Assembly (NCBI RefSeq): GCF_001624705.1
Contig: NZ_JSEO01000004.1
Coordinates: forward strand, 186,001 to 250,000
DNA length: 64,000 bases
From: Marinomonas sp. SBI8L
GTDB taxonomy: Bacteria > Pseudomonadota > Gammaproteobacteria > Pseudomonadales > Marinomonadaceae
Direction: 5' to 3'
The notes beneath the pieces are model-generated. The model was given only the letters and a program-made list of their open reading frames with translations, was not told the DNA's origin and made no database searches. Below are positions 1-9,100 of the stretch, piece after piece. Numbering within the stretch: the stretch's first letter is position 1; the number at the start of each line of letters is the position of its first letter. The position numbers and the translations under genes were made by a program.

Positions 1-505
1 CAGCGGCAAAAGCAATAGAAACTGGATTTTCACCAATAGCCGTATCTGTGCGTACCTTTTTCGCAATAGAAAAAGTACGCTGAAATAAAGCCTGTAATGA
101 TTGGCCTATATATTTGCCTTCTTGAGACACAGCATAAGCTGATTTAACTTGTCCTAATATTTGAGGTTCGCCCAAGACAAGAGAGTCCAACCCTGACGCC
201 ACACGCATAATATGCCTTACACTCTCATCATCTTGATGGGCGTAACAATATTGCTCTAATTCAGCTGCTGGAATTTGATGATATTCACCTAACCATTGAA
301 TAATTTGCTTGATACTCGCGCCTTCTGGCACGGCACAATAAAGCTCAGTTCTATTGCAGGTAGAAACAATAACGGCCTCGTCAGCTCGATCACGGGTGAT
401 CAAGGAAGACAAAGCGTCGAACATCTTCTCCGGCGCAAACGCAACTTTTTCTCGTATCGCAACGGGTGCTGTTTTGTGGTTGATACCAACCGTAATTAGC
501 GGCAT
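1..505 (-). CDS. hemA: Glutamyl-tRNA reductase, N-terminal part (runs off left edge)
   Basis: Reduces glutamyl-tRNA(Glu) to glutamate-1-semialdehyde with NADPH, the first committed step of C5 tetrapyrrole synthesis. The reverse strand reads from an ATG at 505 as MPLITVGINHKTAPVAIREK and continues open to base 1. The family motif VSTCNRTELY carries the catalytic Cys near residue 50, and the GLDSLVLGEPQILGQVK block of the catalytic/NADPH region follows. About 168 residues are present of roughly 420 expected. A purine-rich GAAGAG lies just upstream of the ATG. Divergence from the lolB-ispE-prs block is the usual gammaproteobacterial arrangement. Identity is secure; only the 3' part is missing because of the window edge. 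Confidence 0.95.
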   Translation of the reverse strand, partial: MPLITVGINHKTAPVAIREKVAFAPEKMFDALSSLITRDRADEAVIVSTCNRTELYCAVPEGASIKQIIQWLGEYHQIPAAELEQYCYAHQDDESVRHIMRVASGLDSLVLGEPQILGQVKSAYAVSQEGKYIGQSLQALFQRTFSIAKKVRTDTAIGENPVSIAFAA

Positions 506-804
506 TAAGGGAACTCTTCACAGGTAATGAGATCTTAGCATCTAAGCTAAATAAGGCTTTTTAAACCAGGCCTCAAAAATTAAGGCCTAGCATTATACGT
601 GTAAACATCACATTTTCGCACCCCATGTGATCAATAAAAACAAGAAAGCTTGTCGTAATGTGATGGATACACTACTGACATTACTATTACTAAGGGATAG
701 TATAAGGAAATAACTTGAACAATTGTTTTAATCTATTTCTGTTAAACCTTAGGTTTTTAGCGCCTTTTAAGATCAAATCAATATTAAACAGGGTTTTATA
801 ACTC
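506..804. promoter_or_regulatory. Divergent hemA / TPR-lipoprotein intergenic region
   Basis: This 299-bp gap must carry promoters for both directions. On the minus strand a perfect TATAAT -10 box lies at 597-592, about 90 bp upstream of the hemA start, without a convincing -35. Two copies of the palindrome AGGCCT (568-573 and 583-588) lie in the predicted hemA leader and could form a small hairpin. No small gene or RNA could be recognised. The promoter call is inference from the -10 match. Confidence 0.4.
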
Positions 805-2694
805 ATGACATCGCCTATTTTTAAAAAAGGATTTGCTGTCTTAACAGGATTAAGCCCTAGCTTTAACAAGTTAAGACAAAAGCCTTTCTTAGCATGCATA
901 AAACCCAAACAAGCTTTATTAGCTGCCGCTTCATTTGGCCTAATTGCCTGCTCTTCTGCTTCAATACCACTCAATACAGCAAGTTCTAGCAAACAATTAA
1001 ACATTATTGATGAAGCGCCTATCGCAACAACAAAAATCGAAAGCAAACAAAACCCTATGCTTAAACAAATGCTCGTCGCTGAGTTTAGTTTACATAGGGG
1101 AAACTTGAATGCCGCTTACAAAACTTATTTAGCATTAGCACAAGAAGAGCAAAACTTAACAGCCATTAGTCGTGCGACTGATATTGCTGTCGCTATGAAC
1201 AATTTATTTCTCATTGAGCAGGCAAGTACACTCTGGCTAACTTTAGAAAATAATAAAGCGAGACCTTATAAGCTGAATTACGCGATTCAAATTAATTATC
1301 TAAAAAGTGAAACCGGGCGAGATGTTTTACAAAAAGCACTAGAGAATCAAGTTGATATAAGCTTTATTCACGAAGAAATTAATAAGAATGCAAGAAAGCC
1401 TGAGCAAATTGATAGCATCAAAGAGAGCCTAAAACAATTGAAGCTTGACCATCCAGCGAATGTTGAGCTGGATGTCGCGATTGCTAGGATTGATTTTTTA
1501 CAAGGGGATTTTGATTCTGCTTTAGCCAATAGCAAACGTTTAAAAAAGGCATTAGGTGATGATAAGTTTGGCATTGAAAGCTATCTCATTTTAGCCTTTA
1601 GCCAAAACCAAAATGACCAACTTAAAGATGCGATTGAAAGCTTAGAGCAAGCCTCTCTATACCATAAAGACAAGCTAAGAATTCTGACGCCTTTACTAAA
1701 CTTCTTACTTCAAGATGATCAAATAGAGCTATCCAAGCAATACTATCGAGAGCATTCATTGGCAGAGCAAGAATCTATTCAACTATCACTAAACTATATT
1801 GGCCAACTTCTTGAATACCAACATAGTGAGCTGGCTCTCTCACTATTAAAAGAACTTGATTACCCATCAACAGGCCTAGCTGATCAATTCTATTATCTAG
1901 AGGCAAATGCACTTTCTCAATTAGATAAAAAAGAAGATGGTATCGCACTTTTATTAAAAACCACTGGTCCACTTAAATTAAACGCAACTGAACAAGCCGC
2001 ATCTTGGCTTTATGAGCTAAAACAAGAAAGCCGTATCAACCCCATGGTCATGTCGCGCATTAATGAGCAGCAGAATTTAGACATGGTACTAAGCATATGC
2101 TTTCTACATGAAGATGAAGGGCGTCTTGATCTTGCCGATCAGCTGTTAACCTCAGCATTAGACATTTATAAAAATGCTAATTCACTGCGTTATAAAAGAG
2201 CCTTACTTGCTGACCAAAGAGGTTTTTGGCTAGAAACCGAAAAAGAGCTCTCTTATTTAATATCTCTCGAACCTGAGAATCCCCAGTATCTCAATGCGCT
2301 AGGCTACACACTTTTGCAATATACAAAACGCCTAGATGAAGCCATGCAATTGATTGAAAAAGCGTACCAAATTAATGCGGATGACCCCGCTATTATTGAT
2401 AGCCTTGGTTGGGGACACTTTTTATTAGGTAATAATGAGCAATCTATTTTCTACCTAAAGAAAGCTTGGGACTTATTAAAAGACCCAGAAATTGGCGCTC
2501 ACTTCGGTGAAGCTTTATGGCAAAAGAATCCAGAACAAGCCAACCTTATTTGGCGTCAAGCATTGGATAACGAACAAAATCACGACACTTTAATGGACAC
2601 AATCAAACGTCTAAATCCAGACTTTGAATTCCCAGATAACGAGTTACAACAAACATCTCCCTATACGGACATAGCACAGGATCAAACTCCATGA
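805..2694 (+). CDS. Tetratricopeptide-repeat lipoprotein upstream of lolB
   Basis: A 629-residue protein. A long basic N-region is followed by a hydrophobic stretch ending in LIACSS around residues 46-51, which fits a lipobox, so it is probably an outer-membrane-directed lipoprotein. The rest is helical and TPR-like: LNAAYKTYLALAQ near residue 100, and clear repeats such as NPQYLNALGYTLLQYTKRLDEAMQ and DPAIIDSLGWGHFLLGN in the last third. TPR proteins at this position, directly before lolB, are common in gammaproteobacteria and are thought to be scaffolds; no enzymatic role is visible. The stop overlaps the lolB start by 4 bp (ATGA), so the two are probably translationally coupled. The start is uncertain because the N-region before the lipobox is long. 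Confidence 0.8.
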   Translation: MTSPIFKKGFAVLTGLSPSFNKLRQKPFLACIKPKQALLAAASFGLIACSSASIPLNTASSSKQLNIIDEAPIATTKIESKQNPMLKQMLVAEFSLHRGNLNAAYKTYLALAQEEQNLTAISRATDIAVAMNNLFLIEQASTLWLTLENNKARPYKLNYAIQINYLKSETGRDVLQKALENQVDISFIHEEINKNARKPEQIDSIKESLKQLKLDHPANVELDVAIARIDFLQGDFDSALANSKRLKKALGDDKFGIESYLILAFSQNQNDQLKDAIESLEQASLYHKDKLRILTPLLNFLLQDDQIELSKQYYREHSLAEQESIQLSLNYIGQLLEYQHSELALSLLKELDYPSTGLADQFYYLEANALSQLDKKEDGIALLLKTTGPLKLNATEQAASWLYELKQESRINPMVMSRINEQQNLDMVLSICFLHEDEGRLDLADQLLTSALDIYKNANSLRYKRALLADQRGFWLETEKELSYLISLEPENPQYLNALGYTLLQYTKRLDEAMQLIEKAYQINADDPAIIDSLGWGHFLLGNNEQSIFYLKKAWDLLKDPEIGAHFGEALWQKNPEQANLIWRQALDNEQNHDTLMDTIKRLNPDFEFPDNELQQTSPYTDIAQDQTP

Positions 2695-3263
2695 TAAGAG
2701 CGTTTTTTCTCTTATGTATTACCCTTTTAATTAGCGCCTGCTCCACTAACTCCAAAGTCGTCGTACCAGCACCAGACAGTGTAGATGCCATTACACAATG
2801 GCAAACAAGCGGTCGAGTTGGTATTAGAACCAACGAAGATGCCATTTCAGGAAACTTTAATTGGCAGCATAGCCCAACTGGATTTAACTTAGTTATCAGT
2901 GGGCCTTTTGGACAAGGCACTACCAAAATTTATCAAGATGAAAGTCAGTTAGTTACCCTTGAGTACAAAGATACCAAAGCAACAGGGCCTGATTCACAAG
3001 CACTATTAGAACAACACTTTGGTTGGCAGTTTCCTGTAAAACAAATTGCCTACTGGGCAAGAGGCCTTGCAGAACCAAACTCCGCTGCAGCCTTTAGCTA
3101 TAACGTTGATACACAACTACTTGAGGAAATATCTCAAGATGGATGGCTAGTGAAATATAAAGAGTTCACTAAAGTTGAAGGCTTAGACCTACCGAGAAAA
3201 TTACAAGCCATTAAGGCGCCTTTTAGAGTAAACCTCATCATTAATGATTGGTCGATTCAATAA
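2691..3263 (+). CDS. lolB: Outer-membrane lipoprotein receptor LolB
   Basis: LolB accepts lipoproteins from the periplasmic chaperone LolA and inserts them into the outer membrane. The 190-residue product has a signal peptide ending in the lipobox LISAC (Cys about residue 17). The mature part carries the family pattern WQTSGRVGIRTNEDAISGNF followed by an ISGPFGQGTTKI strand and the YWARGLAEP block of the unclosed beta-barrel. Length matches the family (about 200). It overlaps the upstream TPR gene by 4 bp, and ispE starts 43 bp downstream, the standard gammaproteobacterial order. Confidence 0.93.
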   Translation: MIRAFFLLCITLLISACSTNSKVVVPAPDSVDAITQWQTSGRVGIRTNEDAISGNFNWQHSPTGFNLVISGPFGQGTTKIYQDESQLVTLEYKDTKATGPDSQALLEQHFGWQFPVKQIAYWARGLAEPNSAAAFSYNVDTQLLEEISQDGWLVKYKEFTKVEGLDLPRKLQAIKAPFRVNLIINDWSIQ

Positions 3264-3306
3264 TAGTCGACCAATCAAACCAACATATCCTAAGATTTTT
3301 ATCACA

Positions 3307-4191
3307 ATGAACACACGAACTATCACACTTCCTTCACCCGCTAAATTAAACCTCTTTTTGCATATCACTGGCCGCAGAGAAAATGGCTACCATGAACTTG
3401 AAACGATTTTTCAATTTATCGATGTCTGTGATGAGCTTACCTTTCATTTGGATGAAAAGGATGAGATTCAGCTCCTAAACGAGATTCCTGGCGTTTTAAA
3501 AGAGCAAAACCTCATTTATAAAGCGGCAAAATTGTTACTCCCTTATAGAAACGAAAGCATCTTAGATGGCATTAAAATAAGCATTAAAAAGCAACTTCCA
3601 ATGGGGGGGGGGATTGGTGGAGGCAGCTCCAATGCAGCAACAACTTTATTAGCACTAAACCAACTTTGGCAATGTCAGTTAGGGCTAGAAAAACTGGCTG
3701 AACTAGGGCTTGAATTAGGCGCTGACGTTCCCATTTTTGTCTATGGTAAAAGTGCCTTCGCACAAGGGATAGGTGAAGAATTTACGCCAGTTGAACCAAA
3801 CACACCTTATTACCTGCTATTGAAACCCGATTGCGAAGTGGAAACTGTTCAAATTTTTACCGATAAATATTTGACAAGAGACACCCCTCCCATCAAAATA
3901 CCGCACGCCTTGAAGCTGGGTGGACATAACGATTGTCTTGAGGTTGTAAGAAAGCATAATCCTGAAGTAAATGAAGCGTATCTTTGGCTTAAAAATCAAG
4001 GAGATGCAAAACTTACAGGTACAGGGTCATGTCTTTTTGCGGCGTTCGATAGTCGAGACGATGTTTTGAGAGTTTTAGCACAAGTGCCTGACAAATGGCT
4101 AGCATGGCAATGTCAGGGTCATAATGTGTCTCCAACACATCAAGTTCTTGACCAGTGGATTGAGCATAATTGGGGTATCGCCAAGCGGTAA
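3307..4191 (+). CDS. ispE: 4-diphosphocytidyl-2-C-methyl-D-erythritol kinase
   Basis: IspE phosphorylates CDP-methylerythritol with ATP in the MEP isoprenoid pathway. The ATG at 3307 is chosen because the protein then begins [18 protein letters not shown], with the active-site Lys in SPAKLN; an upstream in-frame start at 3244 would sit inside lolB. The GHMP-kinase ATP loop [15 protein letters not shown] starts at residue 98, and the catalytic Asp lies in LGADVPIF. Two oddities are visible. The glycine codons of the ATP loop form an uninterrupted run of ten G (3603-3612). The reading frame also runs past the usual C-terminal NVSPTHQ region and ends at 4189-4191, inside tRNA-Gln. The last six residues, WGIAKR, are encoded by tRNA sequence. 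Confidence 0.93.
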   Translation: MNTRTITLPSPAKLNLFLHITGRRENGYHELETIFQFIDVCDELTFHLDEKDEIQLLNEIPGVLKEQNLIYKAAKLLLPYRNESILDGIKISIKKQLPMGGGIGGGSSNAATTLLALNQLWQCQLGLEKLAELGLELGADVPIFVYGKSAFAQGIGEEFTPVEPNTPYYLLLKPDCEVETVQIFTDKYLTRDTPPIKIPHALKLGGHNDCLEVVRKHNPEVNEAYLWLKNQGDAKLTGTGSCLFAAFDSRDDVLRVLAQVPDKWLAWQCQGHNVSPTHQVLDQWIEHNWGIAKR

Positions 4192-4245
4192 GGCAACAGG
4201 TTTTGATCCTGTCATGCGTTGGTTCGAATCCAGCTACCCCAGCCA
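4171..4245 (+). tRNA. tRNA-Gln (TTG), copy 1
   Basis: A 75-nt cloverleaf. The acceptor stem TGGGGTA (4171-4177) pairs with TACCCCA (4235-4241), followed by G and an encoded CCA (4243-4245). The anticodon stem ACAGG/CCTGT encloses the loop TTTTGAT with anticodon TTG. The T-arm loop is GGTTCGAATCC-like. It is identical to the three Gln tRNAs at 7.8-8.2 kb. Its first 21 nt are also the end of ispE, and prs starts 38 nt downstream, so it is probably cut out of an ispE-tRNA-prs transcript. Confidence 0.97.
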
Positions 4246-4282
4246 AACTCTATTCACCATGAAAATACAAAGGGTATTCACA

Positions 4283-5230
4283 GTGTCCAAGTTAATGGTT
4301 TTTACCGGTAATGCCAATCCTGAACTCGCTCGCAGGGTTGTGCGCCGACTAGGTCTTCCTATTGGCAATGCAACAGTAGGAAAATTCAGTGACGGAGAGA
4401 TTACGGTTGAGATCAATGAAAACGTTCGCGGTAAAGACGTTTTTATTATTCAATCTACCTGCGCACCTAGTAACGATAACTTGATGGAACTCATCGTTAT
4501 GGCTGACGCTTTGCGTCGTGCTTCTGCCTCACGCGTAACGGCTGTTATCCCTTACTTTGGCTATGCAAGACAAGATCGTCGTGTACGTTCTGCTCGCGTG
4601 CCAATTACAGCAAAAGTTGTTGCTGATATGATCTCAGCAGTAGGTATTAATCGCGTATTAACAGTTGATCTGCACGCAGATCAGATTCAGGGCTTCTTCG
4701 ACATCCCTGTTGATAACGTTTATGCCACACCACTATTACTTGACGATCTACAACGCCAAGGCCATGACAACATTACTGTTGTTTCTCCTGATGTTGGCGG
4801 TGTTGTTCGTGCACGTGCTTTCGCTAAACTGCTTGATGATGCGGACCTTGCTATCATAGACAAACGTCGTCCTCGTGCGAACGAAGCACAAATCATGCAC
4901 TTGATTGGTGATGTTGCAGGTAAAACATGTGTCCTAATTGACGACATGTGCGATACTGGCGGCACTTTATGTGCAGCCGCAAAAGCACTGAAAGATCACG
5001 GTGCAGAAAGAGTGTTAGCTTATGCTACTCACCCTATTCTTTCTGGCAAAGCGATCGACAATATTACTAACTCTGTACTTGATGAGTTAGTTGTTTCAGA
5101 CACGATTCCGCTAAGTAAAGCGGCTCAAGAGTGTCCACAGATTCGCCAGTTGTCTATGTCAGACATCATGGCAGAAGCTGTTCGTCGCGTATGCAACGAA
5201 GAGTCTATTAGTGCCATGTTTGGGGCCTAA
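4283..5230 (+). CDS. prs: Ribose-phosphate pyrophosphokinase
   Basis: Makes PRPP from ribose 5-phosphate and ATP for purine, pyrimidine, His, Trp and NAD synthesis. I choose the GTG at 4283, which gives 315 residues, the usual family length, and an N-terminus [16 protein letters not shown] like that of Pseudomonas Prs; AGGG lies about 9 bp upstream. Longer in-frame starts run through the tRNA. Motifs seen: [16 protein letters not shown], the catalytic-loop segment [27 protein letters not shown], and the PRPP-binding [10 protein letters not shown]. The position after ispE and tRNA-Gln is conserved in gammaproteobacteria. Confidence 0.96.
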   Translation: MSKLMVFTGNANPELARRVVRRLGLPIGNATVGKFSDGEITVEINENVRGKDVFIIQSTCAPSNDNLMELIVMADALRRASASRVTAVIPYFGYARQDRRVRSARVPITAKVVADMISAVGINRVLTVDLHADQIQGFFDIPVDNVYATPLLLDDLQRQGHDNITVVSPDVGGVVRARAFAKLLDDADLAIIDKRRPRANEAQIMHLIGDVAGKTCVLIDDMCDTGGTLCAAAKALKDHGAERVLAYATHPILSGKAIDNITNSVLDELVVSDTIPLSKAAQECPQIRQLSMSDIMAEAVRRVCNEESISAMFGA

Positions 5231-5311
5231 TTAAAAAATAAAACCAAATAATACGTTCGGATTTGGTCGCACTTCTGGACATTTAACTTTTAAAATTTAG
5301 GAAATAATCAA

Positions 5312-5890
5312 ATGACATTATCTATTAATGCCGTAGCACGTTCTGAAGAAGGTAAAGGTGCGAGCCGCCGCCTTCGTCTAGCAAACAAAGTACCAGCTGT
5401 AATCTACGGTGGCGATGCTGCACCTCAGTCTATTACTTTCGCTGAGAACGAGCTGAAAAAAATCACTGAAAACCAAGACTTCTTCACAACTGTTGTTGAA
5501 GTAGTTACTGATGGTAAAGCTGAAAAAGTTATCGTTAAAGCACTACAACGTCACCCTGCTAGCCCAGCGGTTATGCACGTTGACTTCCTACGTGTTGACG
5601 AAGCTCGCGTAATCACAACTCGCATCCCTCTAAACTTCGTTGGCGCTGCAACATCTGAAGGTGTTAAGAGCCAAGGTGGTCGTCTGAGTGTTGAAGCTAA
5701 ACTAGCTGAAGTTCGTTGCCTACCTGGTAACCTACCTGCTTCTCTAGAAGTTGACTGTGCTAACGCTCAACTAGGTGACATTTTCCACCTATCTGACGCT
5801 CAACTACCTGAAGGCGTAGAGCTAGTTGCTCTTCTTAAAGGTAACGATCACAACCAACCTATTGGTCGTATCGGTAAAGCTAAGAAATAA
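5312..5890 (+). CDS. rplY: 50S ribosomal protein L25 (long CTC/TL5 form)
   Basis: Binds 5S rRNA in the large ribosomal subunit. The 192-residue protein is the two-domain form. The N-terminal 5S-binding domain (about residues 1-90) contains RSEEGKGASRRLRLANKVPAVIYGG, and a C-terminal beta domain runs from about 95 to 192. A good ribosome-binding site, AGGAAA, precedes the ATG. pth follows 23 bp after the stop, so the two are likely co-transcribed. Codon use is strongly biased (repeated CTA, GCT and GTT), consistent with high expression. Confidence 0.95.
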   Translation: MTLSINAVARSEEGKGASRRLRLANKVPAVIYGGDAAPQSITFAENELKKITENQDFFTTVVEVVTDGKAEKVIVKALQRHPASPAVMHVDFLRVDEARVITTRIPLNFVGAATSEGVKSQGGRLSVEAKLAEVRCLPGNLPASLEVDCANAQLGDIFHLSDAQLPEGVELVALLKGNDHNQPIGRIGKAKK

Positions 5891-5913
5891 GATCTGATTG
5901 AAAAGGCGGTATT

Positions 5914-6498
5914 GTGGCAAGTTTCAAGTTATTAGTTGGTTTAGGTAATCCTGGAACCGAATATGAGAACACTCGCCATAATGCCGGCGCTCAATTGATC
6001 GAAGCACTGGCTCGCCAGAGTCAGTGCTCTCTTAAAAACGATAGAAAATTCTTTGGCCAATTTGGCAAAGTTTATATAGGTGGGCAGGAATGCTATCTAC
6101 TTATTCCCTCCACCTATATGAATTTAAGCGGTAAAGCAGTTCAAGCTGTTTGCCAGTTTTATAAAATCCTTCCTCAAGAAGTACTCGTCATTCATGACGA
6201 ACTAGATATCCCTCCTGGTACAGTTAAAATCAAACGCGGTGGTGGTCATGGCGGTCATAATGGTCTAAAAGACATTATTTCCAAATTGGCAAATAACCGT
6301 GAATTTGGCCGTTTACGACTTGGCATAGGCCATCCAGGACATGCTAGTAAAGTTGCAGGTTATGTATTAACCAAAGCACCTCAGGACGAGTATCAACAAA
6401 TTGAAGCAACAATTGATGAATCACTTCGTCATATTGATAGCATAATTACAGGGGATCTAAATCCTGTAATGAACCAACTACACAGCTTTAAAGCTTAA
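5914..6498 (+). CDS. pth: Peptidyl-tRNA hydrolase
   Basis: Releases tRNA from peptidyl-tRNAs that drop off ribosomes. The start is a GTG preceded by AAAAGGCGG, giving [20 protein letters not shown]. The catalytic His follows in TRHNAG (about residue 22), with the conserved ENTRHN and FLL-like [22 protein letters not shown] and [13 protein letters not shown] segments. At 194 residues it matches the family. It sits between rplY and ychF, the usual cluster. Confidence 0.96.
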   Translation: MASFKLLVGLGNPGTEYENTRHNAGAQLIEALARQSQCSLKNDRKFFGQFGKVYIGGQECYLLIPSTYMNLSGKAVQAVCQFYKILPQEVLVIHDELDIPPGTVKIKRGGGHGGHNGLKDIISKLANNREFGRLRLGIGHPGHASKVAGYVLTKAPQDEYQQIEATIDESLRHIDSIITGDLNPVMNQLHSFKA

Positions 6499-6548
6499 TT
6501 ACTAGGCTTAGCGTTAACACTATTTAAGATAACAATTCAGGACTTATT

Positions 6549-7640
6549 ATGGGCTTTAATTGCGGCATCGTTGGCCTACCCAACGTCGGTAAATCAACTC
6601 TATTCAACGCACTAACCAAAGCAGGTATTGGCGCGGAGAATTTCCCTTTTTGCACGATTGAGCCAAACGCAGGTGTTGTTCCTATGCCTGACCCACGCTT
6701 AGATGCTTTAGCAAAAATCGTTAACCCAGAACGCGTTTTAGCGACAACAATGGAATTTGTTGATATTGCTGGTTTAGTAGAAGGTGCATCTAAAGGTGAA
6801 GGTCTAGGCAATAAGTTCCTAGCCAACATTCGCGAAACTGATGCGATTGCCCATGTTGTTCGCTGCTTTGAAGATGAAAATGTGATTCACGTGTCTAACC
6901 ATGTTAATCCAAAAGCTGATATTGAAGTTATCAACCTAGAACTTATTTTTGCTGACCTTGAGTCTATCGATAAGCAAATCTTACGTACGGCTAAAAATGC
7001 AAAAAGTGGAAACAAAGACGCCATTGCCCACAAAGCCTTTTTAGAAAGCATTAAAGCTCACCTTGAAGACGGCTTGCCTGTTCGTTCTATGGATTTAACC
7101 GACGATCAGAAAAAAGAAGTGAAATTACTTCACCTTTTAACAACCAAACCAACCATGTATATCGCAAACGTGGCTGAAGATGGCTTTGAAAATAACCCAT
7201 ACCTTGACCAAGTCATTGAAATTGCCAAATCAGAGAATGCAGTTGTTGTTCCTATCTGCAACCAGTTGGAAGCAGAAATTTCTGAACTTGATGCAGAAGA
7301 GATGCAAGAGTTTCTAGATGAAATGGGCATGACAGAGCCAGGCCTTGATCGCGTTATCAGAGCGGGTTATGAATTACTTGGCCTACAAACTTATTTCACG
7401 GCTGGCGTTAAAGAAGTACGTGCTTGGACTGTTAAGCAAGGTGCGACTGGCCCACAAGCTGCTGGCGTTATCCACACTGATTTCGAGAAAGGTTTCATTC
7501 GTGCTGAAGTTGTTGCCTATGATGCCTTCATTGAATATCAAGGTGAAAGTGGTGCAAAAGAAGCCGGTAAGTGGCGTCTAGAAGGTAAAGATTACATCGT
7601 AAAAGACGGTGATGTGATGCATTTCCGTTTTAATGTATAA
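6549..7640 (+). CDS. ychF: Redox-regulated ATPase YchF (Obg-like)
   Basis: A ribosome-associated P-loop ATPase of the Obg family (OLA1/YchF), linked to stress responses. The 363-residue product shows the G1 loop [11 protein letters not shown] at the N-terminus, the Obg-type glycine-rich block [20 protein letters not shown], a coiled-coil insert around residues 135-200, and a C-terminal TGS-like domain ([30 protein letters not shown] split across it). Length is standard. It ends the rplY-pth-ychF run; no terminator hairpin was seen before the tRNA promoter. Confidence 0.96.
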   Translation: MGFNCGIVGLPNVGKSTLFNALTKAGIGAENFPFCTIEPNAGVVPMPDPRLDALAKIVNPERVLATTMEFVDIAGLVEGASKGEGLGNKFLANIRETDAIAHVVRCFEDENVIHVSNHVNPKADIEVINLELIFADLESIDKQILRTAKNAKSGNKDAIAHKAFLESIKAHLEDGLPVRSMDLTDDQKKEVKLLHLLTTKPTMYIANVAEDGFENNPYLDQVIEIAKSENAVVVPICNQLEAEISELDAEEMQEFLDEMGMTEPGLDRVIRAGYELLGLQTYFTAGVKEVRAWTVKQGATGPQAAGVIHTDFEKGFIRAEVVAYDAFIEYQGESGAKEAGKWRLEGKDYIVKDGDVMHFRFNV

Positions 7641-7676
7641 AAAAATTAAATTGTTTAGATATTTTCAGAAAAAAGC

Positions 7677-7707
7677 TTGACCCGATAAGGGCTTATATGA
7701 ATAATAT
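7677..7707 (+). promoter_or_regulatory. Candidate promoter of the tRNA array
   Basis: TTGACC (7677-7682) is followed, with an 18-bp spacer, by ATAATA (7701-7706, overlapping TAATAT). A GC-rich GCGCACCC then follows, like the discriminator of stringently controlled stable-RNA promoters. The first tRNA begins about 50 bp downstream. This is a prediction from box similarity and position. Confidence 0.55.
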
Positions 7708-7760
7708 CGCACCCAGAGACAGGGGATCGAGTAAAAGATAATTTGTTTCTGGTTTGCAAT

Positions 7761-7835
7761 TGGGGTATCGCCAAGCGGTAAGGCAACAGGTTTTGATCCT
7801 GTCATGCGTTGGTTCGAATCCAGCTACCCCAGCCA
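7761..7835 (+). tRNA. tRNA-Gln (TTG), copy 2
   Basis: 75 nt, identical in sequence to the copy beside ispE. Acceptor stem TGGGGTA/TACCCCA, anticodon TTG in loop TTTTGAT, encoded CCA at 7833-7835. It is the first gene of the Gln-Met-Gln-Met-Gln array. Confidence 0.97.
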
Positions 7836-7863
7836 TTGCAAGCAAAGTTAGGAAAGTAATTAT

Positions 7864-7940
7864 GGCTATGTAGCTCAGTTGGTTAGAGCACATCACTCAT
7901 AATGATGGGGTCACTAGTTCGAATCTAGTCATAGCCACCA
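7864..7940 (+). tRNA. tRNA-Met (CAT), elongator, copy 1
   Basis: 77 nt. Acceptor stem GGCTATG/CATAGCC, anticodon loop CTCATAA with anticodon CAT, encoded CCA at 7938-7940. The body closely resembles E. coli elongator tRNA-Met (metT/metU), including TAGCTCAGTTGGTTAGAGCA. It is not initiator-like, since the first acceptor pair is G-C. A tRNA-Ile2 reading (CAT modified to lysidine) is less likely from the body sequence. Confidence 0.92.
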
Positions 7941-7956
7941 TTAATTACTTAGAGAT

Positions 7957-8031
7957 TGGGGTATCGCCAAGCGGTAAGGCAACAGGTTTTGATCCTGTCA
8001 TGCGTTGGTTCGAATCCAGCTACCCCAGCCA
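7957..8031 (+). tRNA. tRNA-Gln (TTG), copy 3
   Basis: 75 nt, identical to copies 1 and 2, with encoded CCA at 8029-8031. It is separated from the preceding tRNA-Met by 16 nt. Confidence 0.97.
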
Positions 8032-8051
8032 TTTCTACCTAACATAGTAAA

Positions 8052-8128
8052 GGCTATGTAGCTCAGTTGGTTAGAGCACATCACTCATAATGATGGGGTC
8101 ACTAGTTCGAATCTAGTCATAGCCACCA
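8052..8128 (+). tRNA. tRNA-Met (CAT), elongator, copy 2
   Basis: 77 nt, identical to the first elongator Met copy, anticodon CAT, encoded CCA at 8126-8128. It lies 20 nt after the preceding tRNA-Gln. Confidence 0.92.
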
Positions 8129-8144
8129 CTAAACAGTTTTTGAT

Positions 8145-8219
8145 TGGGGTATCGCCAAGCGGTAAGGCAACAGGTTTTGATCCTGTCATGCGTTGGTTCG
8201 AATCCAGCTACCCCAGCCA
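8145..8219 (+). tRNA. tRNA-Gln (TTG), copy 4
   Basis: 75 nt, identical to the other Gln copies, with encoded CCA at 8217-8219. Last gene of the array; no clear Rho-independent terminator follows within 180 bp. Confidence 0.97.
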
Positions 8220-8401
8220 TAACACTCTTCTTCTGATTTCATTTCCTTACACTAAACTCTTATCCTGCTTAATCTTTTCTGATACTAAATTGTATTCTTA
8301 CTTTATTTAACTTTAGTTCTTACGTCATATCATCTTATAATTAGCCAAAGTTCACACTCTTACAATTCGTAACTTATATCCAACAAAAGGGAAGATATAT
8401 T

Positions 8402-9073
8402 ATGAGACCTGCACTTATTCTTGGCTCACTATTAGTGGCTGCAAATGCAAATGCTGACTTTCTTGGTTTAACTGCAGAAGTGGGTAGTTTTTCTCCCGAT
8501 GCAGACACAACAGCTGCAACTACTGGCACATCTGTATCAAGCAACAATATGGATGCAGATTCAGGCACTTATTACGGTATTGCCTTTGAACACCCAATCC
8601 CACTTATTCCAAATGTACGTATTCAAGGTACAGAGCTAGAAGCTGATGGCACAAGTGGTGGTAACGCAACTATTGTTGATATGTCTCACACTGATTATAC
8701 AGCTTACTATGAGCTACTAGACGGTCTACTATGGCTAAGCCTTGATGCTGGTGTGAGTTTCCGTCAATACGACGGTAGCGTTTCTATCTCTGGTTCTGAA
8801 ACTGATCTAGATGAAACGGTCCCTATGTTTTACGCCGCTCCTGCTTTCTCTATTCCAGGCACAGGTCTATCAGTTGTCGGTGAATTCAAAGTTGGCTCTT
8901 TCGACGATAAAGATGTCACAGATACAACACTTAAAGTTAAATGGGAATCACCATTCCTAGTAGGCATCGAAGCAGGTTACCGCACACATGATATCGATTT
9001 TGAAAATGTTTCAGGTCGTGATGTTGTGAGTGAGAACTCTGGTGTTTTCCTAGGTGTTAACATCGACATCTAA
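8402..9073 (+). CDS. Outer-membrane beta-barrel protein, TIGR04219-like, copy 1
   Basis: A 223-residue secreted protein. A short signal peptide ends around ANANA (residues 15-19), then come alternating amphipathic strands ending in an aromatic/aliphatic C-terminus typical of outer-membrane barrels. The segment FEHPIPLIPNVRIQGTEL and the WESPFLVGIEAGYR block near the end are what I associate with the TIGR04219 outer-membrane family. The function of that family is not established. A terminator follows directly. The next gene is a close paralogue, so this is a tandem duplication. The family name is from memory of its motifs, not a search. Confidence 0.75.
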   Translation: MRPALILGSLLVAANANADFLGLTAEVGSFSPDADTTAATTGTSVSSNNMDADSGTYYGIAFEHPIPLIPNVRIQGTELEADGTSGGNATIVDMSHTDYTAYYELLDGLLWLSLDAGVSFRQYDGSVSISGSETDLDETVPMFYAAPAFSIPGTGLSVVGEFKVGSFDDKDVTDTTLKVKWESPFLVGIEAGYRTHDIDFENVSGRDVVSENSGVFLGVNIDI

Positions 9074-9100
9074 TAAATAAACACAAAACAAAGTTATTCT

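Noticed and set aside
4124-4282. Extended N-terminus for Prs through tRNA-Gln
   Set aside because: The frame passes through the tRNA and adds residues absent from the family; the GTG at 4283 gives the standard 315-residue length.
7761-8219. Direct-repeat array resembling a CRISPR
   Set aside because: Every repeat folds as a complete tRNA with encoded CCA; spacers are short and irregular, and no cas genes are present.
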